Assembly: GCF_900996245.1 (NCBI RefSeq)
Contig: NZ_CAAJGK010000041.1
Coordinates: 248,001-312,000 of the forward strand
Origin: Paraburkholderia sp. BCC1886
Lineage (GTDB): Bacteria > Pseudomonadota > Gammaproteobacteria > Burkholderiales > Burkholderiaceae
Reading direction: 5' to 3'
Length of the DNA: 64,000 bases
In this document: positions 25,937 to 34,253 of the stretch, piece by piece
How positions within the stretch are numbered: the first letter of the stretch is position 1
Layout: every line of letters starts with the position of its first letter
The notes under the pieces: generated by a model
What the model was told of the DNA's origin: nothing
The model's database searches: none
The model's input: only the letters and a program-made list of their open reading frames with translations
Program-made: the position numbers and the translations under genes

Positions 25937-26818
25937 TCAAACCCTTTGAGAAAGCATCGTCACGAAGAAATCGGTGACCACCCGAACGCGTGCCAAGACA
26001 AACCTGCGCTTTGGCCAGATGACGCTGACGTCTCTCGTTTCATTCGTAAATTGATCGAGCACGGTAACGATGTCTGGATGCTGAAGTTCATCCACCAGCG
26101 ACGCTCGGGTGAACATGCCTATCCCTACACCAGCCAACACCGCGGAAAGAATCGTCTCCATGCTGTTCGAAGAAAGATTGCCGCTCACCGGCACGCTGAC
26201 ATTTCCTTTGGGGCCGCTAAAAGCCCAATTCGTCGTCTCGTTGTAGACAAGACAATTGTGGTTGACCAGATCTTCAGGAGACTTGGGCGCTTCGTGTCGA
26301 GCAAAATACTCGCGCGACCCAACGCATACCAGTGCACTGCCCGTTACCCGTTTCACCACTGAATCCGGATCGTGCACTGGCCCGACTCTAATCGCCATAT
26401 CGATTCCGTCCGCGAGCAAATCCCGGACGCTGTCCGAAAGACTAAGATCCAACTCGACCTTCGGATGGCGTACCAACAATTGCGGAATGAGCGGCAGCAC
26501 ATGCAGCCGGCCAAATGTCGAGGGTGCAGCGATCCTGACTAGACCGGAAACTTCCAGCGCGCTGCTGGTTAGCTCCCCGTCCGCTTCGTCCATTTCCTCG
26601 AGAAGCGGCTTGATGCGGTCATAGTATTTGCGCCCCTGATCGGTCAGCGTCACGCTGCGCGTGCTCCTGTTAAAAAGCAGCACACCAAGCCGCTTTTCCA
26701 ACGCACTGATGGATTTGCTCATTCCGGATTGCGAATCGTCGAGCCTCCGTGCGGCAGCGGAAAAGCCACCCGCTTCTACAACCGTAATGAAAGCGGTCAA
26801 CTCATGAAATCGATCCAT
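25937..26818 (-). CDS. LysR-family transcriptional regulator
   Basis: This 293-residue regulator has an N-terminal winged helix (1-60; GGFSAAARRLDDSQSGMSKSISALEKRLG) and a LysR substrate-binding domain of the CrgA/AaeR-like sort (SALEVSGLVRIAAPSTFGRLHVLP). It is divergent from an SDR gene, with 223 bp between the two starts. An interrupted palindrome with T-N11-A at 26901-26915 lies 83 bp upstream of its start. By the common LysR pattern it should control the SDR and itself. The effector is unknown. Confidence 0.9.
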   Translation of the reverse strand: MDRFHELTAFITVVEAGGFSAAARRLDDSQSGMSKSISALEKRLGVLLFNRSTRSVTLTDQGRKYYDRIKPLLEEMDEADGELTSSALEVSGLVRIAAPSTFGRLHVLPLIPQLLVRHPKVELDLSLSDSVRDLLADGIDMAIRVGPVHDPDSVVKRVTGSALVCVGSREYFARHEAPKSPEDLVNHNCLVYNETTNWAFSGPKGNVSVPVSGNLSSNSMETILSAVLAGVGIGMFTRASLVDELQHPDIVTVLDQFTNETRDVSVIWPKRRFVLARVRVVTDFFVTMLSQRV

Positions 26819-26900
26819 TGCGTTTCCTTGGCGAGCGAGGCGGGCCTCGCGCGACCTTGTCTGGAATTGGTCGGGTAACTTCCGCTGGGCAGCTCTACTT

Positions 26901-26915
26901 ATTCTTTCAGAGAAT
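26901..26915. promoter_or_regulatory. Candidate LysR box between LysR and SDR genes
   Basis: ATTCT-N5-AGAAT forms a 15-bp interrupted palindrome that contains the LysR consensus T-N11-A (26902-26914). It is the best dyad in the AT-rich divergent spacer, 83 bp from the regulator start and 127 bp from the SDR start. Confidence 0.5.
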
Positions 26916-27041
26916 GATGCCTATGAAATATTTGCCCATTATCAATGTTAACCAATCAAATTAGTATCGATGTGTGTCCGATCTCTCGGTCGGCCGGGCG
27001 CAAAAGCGAGCGTCGCAACACTCATCATCAGGAATAGAGCC

Positions 27042-27815
27042 ATGAGCACTGCAAGCAATCATCGAGAACATTCGTCACTGCCCTTATCGAGCCTTTCAGA
27101 AAAGAAGGTGGTAGTGGTCGGCGGGAAAACAGGAATCGGCCTTGGAATTGCGCGCGCGGCGTATGCAGCCGGTGCGTCGGTGACGGTCGCCAGCCGGCGG
27201 GTTACCTCGGCGGAGGACCGTCCCGATCTGGCTGATTTCGAGCAGGTGACTCTGGATATCTGCGATGAGGCAGCCGTGAGAAAGGCCTTCGACAGCATAG
27301 GACCATTCGACCATCTCGCCGTTACAGCCGGGCCCGACCTGGGGACCTGGGGGACGTTCATGGACGACGACATGCGCGGCGTTCGAAGCTATATGGAAAA
27401 CAAGTTCCTGGGCAGTTGGGCCTGTGCGCGTTATGCAGCGCCCCATCTGAGAGCCGGCGGCTCGATTACCTTCCTTACCGGTGGCCTGGCCGCGCGGCAT
27501 AAGAGCGGCTTTAGCGCCGTTACCGCCGCATTTGTCGCGGTGGAAGCCCTATCGGGCTCGCTCGCACTCGAACTCGCTCCTACCCGCGTCAACACGATAC
27601 GTCCCGGCTATGTCGACACAGACTTGTGGCGCGTTATGTCCGACAACGAGCGCGAGGCCTTGAAAGCAAGAGTGAGTGAGTCCTTTCCAGCGCGACACGC
27701 AGGCACCGTCGACGATATTGGACACGCTGCGCTGTTCCTGATGACCAACCCTTATGTAACTGGCACGGTCCTCGAAGTATCGGGTGGTGAGAACCTGGTT
27801 CCGAGCGTTTTTTAG
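27042..27815 (+). CDS. Short-chain dehydrogenase-like protein without the YxxxK pair
   Basis: This 257-residue Rossmann-fold protein has the SDR cofactor motif VVVGGKTGIGLGIARAA (about residues 23-39) and the C-terminal RVNTIRPGYVDTDLW and SGGENLVPS parts. At the catalytic position, where Tyr-x-x-x-Lys is expected before SLALELAP, the sequence reads FSAVTAAFVAVEAL. Both catalytic residues appear replaced, whichever way it is aligned. A subgroup of SDRs with this feature exists and its chemistry is unclear. The start ATG 27042 follows AGGAATAGAGCC. It is divergent from a LysR regulator that probably controls it. Some alternative catalytic residue, or a non-enzymatic role, is possible. Confidence 0.85.
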   Translation: MSTASNHREHSSLPLSSLSEKKVVVVGGKTGIGLGIARAAYAAGASVTVASRRVTSAEDRPDLADFEQVTLDICDEAAVRKAFDSIGPFDHLAVTAGPDLGTWGTFMDDDMRGVRSYMENKFLGSWACARYAAPHLRAGGSITFLTGGLAARHKSGFSAVTAAFVAVEALSGSLALELAPTRVNTIRPGYVDTDLWRVMSDNEREALKARVSESFPARHAGTVDDIGHAALFLMTNPYVTGTVLEVSGGENLVPSVF

Positions 27816-27842
27816 CGCGCTCCATGAGTTCTTGTGTTCCGC

Positions 27843-28745
27843 CTAAGCCTCGGCGGCCGCCTGCTGGTTGCGCACGAAGTCTGTCACCGTAGTCTGAAAG
27901 GGCGTCGTCGGTCGCCCGATCAACCTGGCCAGCGTGCCGCCATCATCGAACAGCGCTCCCTTTTCCACGCCCGCATCCGTGTCCGATAAAATCCTGGCCA
28001 CCATCTCCGGGAGTCCTGCCTCGAGAGCCGCCGATCGAAACTTTTCAGGCGCCATGTTCCGATAGGCCGTCAAATTGCCGGACGCTTTGGACACCACGGC
28101 GGCAAGTTCGGCGAGCGTGAAAGACTCGTCGCCCGCCAACTCGTAGATACGACCCGCGTGCTCGCTCCCGAGCAGGACGGTCGCCGCAGCCCTGGCATAG
28201 TCGGCACGCGCGGCGGACGAGATGCGGCCATCACCCGCCGCACCGATGAGGACGCCACCCTTCAAGGCAAGCGGCAGCCGCCACGTGTACACCTCCGAGT
28301 ACCAGCCATTGCGCAGCAGCACGAACGGCACGCCGGCTTCTGCGAGGGCCATTTCGGTGTCGCGATGTTCTTCGGCGAGGAAGAGCGGTGACCTGTCAGC
28401 GTGGAGAATGCTGGTATAGGCAATCAGGCCAACACCGGCATTCTTCGCAGCGCCGATGACGTTGCGGTGCTGTACCTTACGCTTGCCATTCTCGCTGCTG
28501 GAGATGAGCAGAAGCCGGTCCACGCCTGCAAGCGCACTCGCTAGCGTTTCAGGTCGTGTGTAGTCGGCGGCCCGCACGGCTACGCCTTTATCACGAAGCG
28601 CGTTCGCGGCTCCTTCGTTCCTGGCCGGATCGCGCATGCCCGCGACGATCGCGCTGGCGGGCACTGACTCGAGCAGTGTTTCGATGACGAGACCGCCGAG
28701 CTGGCCGGTTGCTCCCGTGACGAAAAGCCTGGGGGTATCGGACAT
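27843..28745 (-). CDS. NmrA/QOR2-like NAD(P)H-binding quinone reductase
   Basis: This 300-residue extended-SDR protein has FVTGATGQLGGLVIETLL at the N-terminus, the NADPH-binding GxxGxxG. The rest resembles YtfG (QOR2), a quinone oxidoreductase, with VDRLLLISSSE and FVLLRNGWYSEVY. It is divergent from an HxlR-type regulator with a 77-bp spacer, the same arrangement as ytfG with its redox-sensing QorR-type regulator. Likely role: reduction of quinones or other electrophiles under redox stress. The exact substrate is unproven. Confidence 0.88.
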   Translation of the reverse strand: MSDTPRLFVTGATGQLGGLVIETLLESVPASAIVAGMRDPARNEGAANALRDKGVAVRAADYTRPETLASALAGVDRLLLISSSENGKRKVQHRNVIGAAKNAGVGLIAYTSILHADRSPLFLAEEHRDTEMALAEAGVPFVLLRNGWYSEVYTWRLPLALKGGVLIGAAGDGRISSAARADYARAAATVLLGSEHAGRIYELAGDESFTLAELAAVVSKASGNLTAYRNMAPEKFRSAALEAGLPEMVARILSDTDAGVEKGALFDDGGTLARLIGRPTTPFQTTVTDFVRNQQAAAEA

Positions 28746-28810
28746 ATCCTGCTTCCTTGTGGTGACCAGTGGAAAAAAGTTACTCTATCGAGACCACATG
28801 GCGGTGTGAA

Positions 28811-28815
28811 GGAGG
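28811..28815 (+). promoter_or_regulatory. Shine-Dalgarno that fixes a TTG start
   Basis: GGAGG lies seven bases before TTG 28823 and no comparable site precedes GTG 28769, the longest possible start. It therefore decides the start of the HxlR-type gene. Confidence 0.7.
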
Positions 28816-28822
28816 CAGGACT

Positions 28823-29266
28823 TTGGGACAGGGTAACGTAGGCGTAACCAACGCGGCATCCGTTGACGTATCTGGCAGTTTTTCCAACCAGCATCAGCAT
28901 CGACCAGCGTGGTCGTTCGACCCGCAATGCCCGGTGCGAGACGTTCTTGACCGGATCGGAGACAAGTGGTCGACGCTCGTTCTCGTCACTCTGGCGAACG
29001 GGCCGCATCGTTTCAGCGCTGCTCGGCGCGCGATCCCGGACATCTCCAAACGAATGCTGACGCAGACCTTGCGCGATCTGGAACGCGATGGACTGATCGC
29101 GCGGGCGGTGTTCCCGACCAGGCCGCCGAGCGTCGAGTACCGCCTGACGCCCTTAGGCGAAACGGTTCTCGAGCCCTTGAGCGTTCTTGTCCAGTGGGCC
29201 GATCGCAGCCATCCGGCGATCAGGAACGCCCGCCTAGCATACGATGAAAGCTCGCAAAGTCTTTGA
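28823..29266 (+). CDS. HxlR-family transcriptional regulator
   Basis: This 147-residue winged-helix regulator has the HxlR signature [29 protein letters not shown] (shown here only in part: [14 protein letters not shown]), then the recognition helix region [19 protein letters not shown] and the wing YRLTPLGE. Cys near residue 35 is the conserved, often redox-active Cys of this family. The start is TTG 28823, decided by GGAGG at 28811-28815. It is divergent from the QOR2-like gene, and its probable target is the 77-bp shared spacer. Confidence 0.88.
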   Translation: MGQGNVGVTNAASVDVSGSFSNQHQHRPAWSFDPQCPVRDVLDRIGDKWSTLVLVTLANGPHRFSAARRAIPDISKRMLTQTLRDLERDGLIARAVFPTRPPSVEYRLTPLGETVLEPLSVLVQWADRSHPAIRNARLAYDESSQSL

Positions 29267-29304
29267 ATCGGCGCATCGGTTTTTCGCTCTGCGTCGCGCA
29301 GTCA

Positions 29305-29778
29305 TTAGTACGGCCGGCCGTCTTTGTGTTCAAAGACCCACTGGCCCGCTGGATTCATCACGGCGACGAGATCGTCGATGGCATAGCTCACTTCATCATC
29401 TGCGGCCCGGGTACCGACTTCGATGATCGTGGCATCGCTCGACGAAATGTTCTGAATATGATGTGGTTGGCCACCCGCGTGAAAGCCCGCGCACATTCCC
29501 GCTTTCATTGGATAGCTCTCAATTCCAATGTGGAGTTGGACTTCCCCGTGCAGAACAAAGACCCACTCGTCCTGCCGCGAGTGTTGGTGATGTAGCGCGG
29601 ACACCGCGCCTGGCCTTAGCGTTGTCAAATTCACGCCGAACTGGCTGATTCCGAAGAGGTCTCCGAGTGGTTTCTTTTCACGTCCGGCCATGCGGGATGC
29701 GAATGGCTCCGGGTAATTGGAAGGTTTGATACGGGGCGCCGCATCGGCTGCCACGATGCAGATTTTCAGATGATCCAT
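29305..29778 (-). CDS. Cupin-domain protein
   Basis: This 157-residue single-domain cupin carries the metal-binding motif 1 as SALHHQHSRQDEWVFVLHGEV (ligands His-x-His and Glu), and motif 2 as AGFHAGGQPHHIQN. The fold is clear but the enzyme class is not. Such small cupins include isomerases and sugar epimerases as well as regulators. The gene is convergent with the HxlR regulator (38 bp between ends) and stands apart from other genes. Confidence 0.8.
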   Translation of the reverse strand: MDHLKICIVAADAAPRIKPSNYPEPFASRMAGREKKPLGDLFGISQFGVNLTTLRPGAVSALHHQHSRQDEWVFVLHGEVQLHIGIESYPMKAGMCAGFHAGGQPHHIQNISSSDATIIEVGTRAADDEVSYAIDDLVAVMNPAGQWVFEHKDGRPY

Positions 29779-29916
29779 TCGGATTCCTCGCTTCCTGGAA
29801 GTAGCGAGAACCGATTCTGTGAGTGAGCACGTGACGTGTCAATCTTGATTCGATTAATCAACCTGTTGACGGCCCCATCAGTTTCCAGCCGGAACGCAAA
29901 TCGACCCGCCAGGCGC

Positions 29917-30129
29917 CTATTTCCTGCGTTTCGAAGTCGACGTCGATAAACCCTTCAGCGCTTGAAAAGCCGCTTCAAAATGTTCAACGAGCGGCGACGA
30001 CGGATTCTTCACCCACGTCTGCAAACCATGGCCAGTGACGGCCATGGCCGTGACAGCGGTGAGATCCGCAAGTGCAGACTCAATTCCGCGACTGCGTAGA
30101 GCATCGGCTATCGCCTCTGTGGGGTTGTT
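29917..30129 (-). pseudogene. C-terminal fragment of a TetR-family regulator
   Basis: Reading the minus strand gives about 70 residues that look like the ligand-domain end of a TetR-type regulator (ADALRSRGIESALADLTAVT, then TWVKNPSSPLVEHFEAAFQALKGL). No TetR helix-turn-helix is present upstream. The frame continues to 30246 only because it runs antisense through the next pseudogene. The fragment meets the alcohol-dehydrogenase remnant head to head near 30129, which suggests a deletion joined two formerly divergent genes. Function is presumed lost. Confidence 0.6.
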
Positions 30130-30503
30130 TGCCCGCCAGTTGCCTTCTGGCGTTGGGCTGGATGTATCGGGGGTCGTGACGGCCGTAGGGGAAGGCGTTA
30201 CCGACGTCGCCGTCGGCGATGCCGTATTCGGTCCGGCCGACTTCACGAACTATTCGAGTGCTGGTGCGGCCGACTACGCCGTTCTCTGCCATTGGCGTGC
30301 GGACCGGCGCAGAGAACATCGAATCCGAAGGCGGGTTGAAGCTTCGCTGGGATACGCTTGCAGAATACGGACAACTCGCGGCCAAGGGACGTTTCCAGAT
30401 ACCGGTAGCACGGACCTTCACTCTGGAGGACTGGCGCGAGGCGCTCGATATCAGTCTGGCCGGTCGCGCTCGCGGCAAGCTGGTTCTGGTGCCATTCAGC
30501 TAA
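30130..30503 (+). pseudogene. Remnant of a zinc-type alcohol dehydrogenase/quinone reductase
   Basis: Two short pieces of an MDR-family NADP oxidoreductase are visible in different frames. About 30137-30275 gives LDVSGVVTAVGEGVTDVAVG, part of the N-terminal GroES-like domain. About 30289-30503 gives AAKGRFQIPVARTFTLEDW and the C-terminal end GKLVLVP. The first ~50 residues and the Rossmann domain (about 150 residues) are missing, and the two parts are out of frame. It is clearly a dead gene. With the TetR fragment it marks a deletion scar. Confidence 0.75.
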
Positions 30504-30586
30504 GCGGGAGTTGCTGGCCGGCGGTTTTGTCACCGGCTATGCGCTCATCACGCGACGATAAAACCCGCGCCCCGCGCACGCCTCAC

Positions 30587-31921
30587 CTAGTGACTCAACG
30601 AAAACCCTTGCTCATCTTCATCCTCGGCTAAAGCCTTCGCTTGAGCCTGCGCCTTCTCCGAGACAGACAGGAAGCAGGTCAGCAAACCCGACAACAGATA
30701 AAGCCCGCAGAAAATCCAGATCACGCCCGCAATCCCGACGGTGCTCTGGAACAGACTCACGATAATCGGCCCGAGCCACACGCTCGCACCCGCACCGAGT
30801 CCGAGCACGGACAACGCCGCAGCCTTTTCCTTCGGGCAGATTTGCGGCACGAGTCCCGACAGCGGCACATAGCACGCGAGCGTCGCACCATAAAACGCGC
30901 CGAACACCGCTGCCACCGCGAAGTCGCCCTTGAAGATCAGCGGCATGTAATAGAACAGCGGCACGCTGATAGCGGTGCCCAGACAACCGGCAAAGCCGAT
31001 CACGCGGCGATAGCCGATCTTGTCCGCGGCCATGCCCGAGCCCAGATTGAAGACGATGTTGCTGAGGAAAACGATCGACAGCAGATGCAGCCACTGTTCC
31101 AGCGTGAAGCCGAGCGTGTGCGTGAAAAACGCCGGCATGATCACCAGAAACGCGTACTCCGACGACGTATTGATTGCACGCGTGACACCGGCGAGCAGGA
31201 TCTTCGGCTCGCGCCAGACAATCGACACGCTGCCGAACAGAATGCCGACCGGGTTTGCGCCTTCCGGTGCGCGCCGCTCGCTGCCGCTACGGTCGCGGCA
31301 GCACAGCAGCGCGATCAGCCCTCCCACTACGACGAGGCCGAGCGACGCCCAGAACGTCGCCATCTGACCGATAGCCGGAATCGCCAGACTGGCAAACAGC
31401 GAGCCGAGCGTCGGCAACCCGGCGGCAAATGCAAACCAGAACCAGCCGACGGCGGCCCCGAGTTGACGCGGCGGCGTTGCCGCCGCAATCCACACGAGAA
31501 AGCCGAACGCAAACAGCGGATAGCCGATGCCGCGCAGTGCATACGCCGCGACCATGATCGGATAGCTGCCGGGCGCCACGCCGAAACGCAGGAACAGCAC
31601 TTCGAATACGGCCCAGATGACGAGGCCGACGGTCATCACGCGCCTGGGTCCCCACAGGTCGGAGAGCGCACCGGAAAGCCACGATGCAATCGAAACGGCA
31701 ACGCCGTAGACCGTGAAGAGCAGCGCCACGCGCGCCGTGGAAACGCCATGGCTCGCGAGAAACGGTGCGAGATAGCCGGCCTCGACGCCATCGCCGATCA
31801 TGAAGAGCAGCAGTCCGAGAAAACCGAACGAAAGCGACTTTGGCATGCCGATACGATCGAACAGAGTCGGCGAGGCGGTTGATGAAGAGTCAGAAGAAAA
31901 AGAGTCAGCAGGGGAAGCCAT
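30587..31921 (-). CDS. MFS transporter, polyol-type (RbtT/CsbX-like)
   Basis: This 444-residue inner-membrane protein has about 12 helices. LFTVYGVAVSIASWLSGALSDLWGPRRVM carries MFS motif A (core GALSDLWGPRR). The general pattern, including GIGYPLFAFGFLVWI and TRAINTSSEYAFLVIMPAFF, resembles ribitol/arabitol and related transporters, proton symporters of polyols or sugar acids. The start MASPADSF at 31921 follows GGAGCAAAC; 37 codons of upstream frame look non-coding. No polyol dehydrogenase or kinase adjoins it, so the substrate is a guess. The acidic tail (ALAEDEDEQGFS) is not conserved. Confidence 0.82.
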   Translation of the reverse strand: MASPADSFSSDSSSTASPTLFDRIGMPKSLSFGFLGLLLFMIGDGVEAGYLAPFLASHGVSTARVALLFTVYGVAVSIASWLSGALSDLWGPRRVMTVGLVIWAVFEVLFLRFGVAPGSYPIMVAAYALRGIGYPLFAFGFLVWIAAATPPRQLGAAVGWFWFAFAAGLPTLGSLFASLAIPAIGQMATFWASLGLVVVGGLIALLCCRDRSGSERRAPEGANPVGILFGSVSIVWREPKILLAGVTRAINTSSEYAFLVIMPAFFTHTLGFTLEQWLHLLSIVFLSNIVFNLGSGMAADKIGYRRVIGFAGCLGTAISVPLFYYMPLIFKGDFAVAAVFGAFYGATLACYVPLSGLVPQICPKEKAAALSVLGLGAGASVWLGPIIVSLFQSTVGIAGVIWIFCGLYLLSGLLTCFLSVSEKAQAQAKALAEDEDEQGFSLSH

Positions 31922-32607
31922 AAAAAAGTTTGCTCCATGAAAACGCGCATTCGATAGACGAGCGCACGCTAACCGAGACGACATCCAGCGAGTCGTCGGT
32001 GCGGAAAAGAACGCAGCACGGCCGTCGGGCAAACAGCCGACAGCAGAGCTACTTCAGGGAGTGGACTGCCAATCCGTCAATGGGAATGAGCAGTCAGGCG
32101 AGCGAGCACACGCGAGTGCACCCGGCCGGCGCGATCTACGCGCGCGTTGGGGCCGACGGATCGTCGTAAGTAAAGCGCTGGGCGAGTCGTGCACAGTGCG
32201 TGGGGCGCGTGACCAGCAGCGGGCCTGCGCAAGGATGGAGACGGAACATGTCGGTAGCCGTGGTGTGGATTGCCGTCAGCCGGGTAGGGTCCGGAATGGG
32301 TCAGGATGTCCTGACCGGCTTCGCCAATGCCTGGAATTTCCGCGCGATCTTTAGCCGCACTTCGGAGAAGGCGCCAGTGTCTCCCCTGGCTCTTCACCGC
32401 CTGCCTTGCAGACGACGTTCCGGACGGACAGGTGTCCGGCAACGTGAGGGTGGTCGGGAATAGGCCCGAACCGATTGAACGATGTGTAACGACAGCGGCT
32501 GGACAGTGATTCAACTCAGCCGCCCCGAATTGCGATGCACGTCATGGTGCGTGAAGAATTATAACGAGCGATGACGTCGATCAAAAAAATCAGGGCCAAG
32601 TGCGACT
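31922..32607. other. 686-bp gene-free interval between two MFS genes
   Basis: No convincing gene, tRNA or known riboswitch was recognised. The longest open frames (60-145 codons) lack ribosome sites and family features. It contains an inverted repeat CCGGAC/GTCCGG near 32420-32440, and an A7 run at 32583-32589 just after the end of the upstream MFS gene. Part of it must hold the promoter of the minus-strand MFS gene at 31921. The rest is unexplained. Confidence 0.6.
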
Positions 32608-34041
32608 CTAGGTCGCGCTCTTGCTGCGGTGTCCGGTCACGTGCTGTCCGGCATCGGACGACAGGGTGAAGACGTCGAAAATGGCCATCACGCTCAACGC
32701 AGCGACGAGCAGAAACGCGAGACTGAAATCGGCGGGTGTGAGCGCATGAGCCGCGTGTCCATGCCACCACGCAGCCAGTCGCAGCGCGATGGCGCCGGCC
32801 GCGACGCCCATGCCCATCGTCATCTGGCTCAACGTGCTCGACAGGGTCGACGCGCCGCTCATCTGCGGCTTGGGCACGTCCGCAAAACCGAGCGTGTTGA
32901 TGGCGGTAAATTGCAGCGAGCGCGCGACGCCGCTGACGAACAGCGCCAGCAGAATCCACCCATACGGTGTCGCCGGTTCGAGCAGGCTCATGCTGGCCAG
33001 CGTCAGCGCGGCGAATGCGCCGTTCACGACCAGCACGGTGCGAAAACCGAAGCGCCGCATGATCTGCGTGGTGACGAGTTTGGTCGACAGATTGCCCGCG
33101 AACACGGCAAGCGTGAGCAAGCCCGACTGAAACGGATTCATGCCGAAGCCGACCTGGAACATCAACGGCAACAGGAACGGCACCGCGGCGATCGAAATGC
33201 GAAACAGCGAGCCGCCGCCTATCGCCACCCGGAACGTCTTGATGCGGAACGCCGACAGGTCGATGAGCGGATGCGCGCTGCGCGTCAGGTGAAACCACGC
33301 GGCCGCGCAGGCCGCGAGGCCGATGCCGAGGAATAGCAGCGCGCTATGCCACGACGCGTCGTCACGGCCGATCGCTTCCATCGCATACATCACCGAGGTG
33401 CCGGCCACGCCGGTCAGCAGAAAGCCGAGCCCGTCGAACGCGCGGCAGTCCGCATCGCGCTCCGAGCCCACGAAGCGCCACGCCAGCACGATGCCGATCA
33501 GACCAAGCGGCACGTTCAGATAGAAAATCCAGCGCCACGACGAATAGGTGGTGATAAAGCCGCCCAACGGCGGCCCGAGTACCGGCGCGATGAGTCCCGG
33601 CCACGTGATGATGGAGATGGCCCGCATCAACTGTTCTTTGGGCGTGACGCGCAGCACGGCGAGTCGTCCGACCGGTACCATCATCGCGCCGCCGATGCCT
33701 TGCAGAATGCGGGCGCCGGTGAACTCGACGAGCGTGTCGGTCACGCCGCACAACATCGAGGCCGCGGTGAAGATGGCCAGCGCGGCGGTGAATACGGTGC
33801 GTACGCCGATCCGGTCGGCCAGCCATCCGCTGATCGGGATGAACACCGCGAGCGTCAGCAGATACGAGGTCATGCCGACGCTCAGATCGACCGGACGGAT
33901 ATGGAACGAGTGCGCCATTTGCGGCAGCGCGGTCGCGATGATGGAACCGTCGAGGTTCTCCATGAACAAAGCGGCGGCGACCAGCGTGGTGATCAACGGG
34001 GAGCCGCCGGGGCGCATCGCGGCGGGGGACGAGACCGGCAT
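32608..34041 (-). CDS. MFS drug exporter, DHA2 (EmrB-like) type
   Basis: This 477-residue inner-membrane protein has about 13-14 helices. It shows ENLDGSIIATALPQMAHSFH in helix 1, motif A as GWLADRIGVRTVF and the antiporter motif as APVLGPPLGGFITTYSSWRW. It belongs with the 14-TMS drug:H+ antiporters. There is no membrane fusion or TetR gene next to it. The start has GGAGTGTC just upstream. Substrate unknown. Confidence 0.88.
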   Translation of the reverse strand: MPVSSPAAMRPGGSPLITTLVAAALFMENLDGSIIATALPQMAHSFHIRPVDLSVGMTSYLLTLAVFIPISGWLADRIGVRTVFTAALAIFTAASMLCGVTDTLVEFTGARILQGIGGAMMVPVGRLAVLRVTPKEQLMRAISIITWPGLIAPVLGPPLGGFITTYSSWRWIFYLNVPLGLIGIVLAWRFVGSERDADCRAFDGLGFLLTGVAGTSVMYAMEAIGRDDASWHSALLFLGIGLAACAAAWFHLTRSAHPLIDLSAFRIKTFRVAIGGGSLFRISIAAVPFLLPLMFQVGFGMNPFQSGLLTLAVFAGNLSTKLVTTQIMRRFGFRTVLVVNGAFAALTLASMSLLEPATPYGWILLALFVSGVARSLQFTAINTLGFADVPKPQMSGASTLSSTLSQMTMGMGVAAGAIALRLAAWWHGHAAHALTPADFSLAFLLVAALSVMAIFDVFTLSSDAGQHVTGHRSKSAT

Positions 34042-34253
34042 CGACAGACACTCCTGAGTCGAAAGCGAAATGACGGGAACAAGGGGTGGCGCGAGGCGGT
34101 CATGGTAACAGCGCGATGCGCCTGTCTGCGAGCGGGTTTGCGTCGGGCGCGAAAGAGTCCGCGCTCACGTGGCGCTGAATTTCGTGTTAAAGAGACCCTT
34201 GGTGCTTCATCGACGCGGCGCAGTCATCCCACTCATCAGCAACGGAAGGATCA

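Noticed and set aside
28769..28822. GTG 28769 as the start of the HxlR-type gene
   Set aside because: It lacks a ribosome site, whereas GGAGG stands seven bases before TTG 28823.
30035..30631. A 198-codon protein on the plus strand
   Set aside because: It is made of a piece of alcohol dehydrogenase flanked by antisense TetR sequence and out-of-frame translation, so it is a pseudogene shadow.
31922..32607. Cobalamin or other riboswitch in the long gap
   Set aside because: I looked for the conserved cobalamin box and other riboswitch cores on both strands and found no convincing match.
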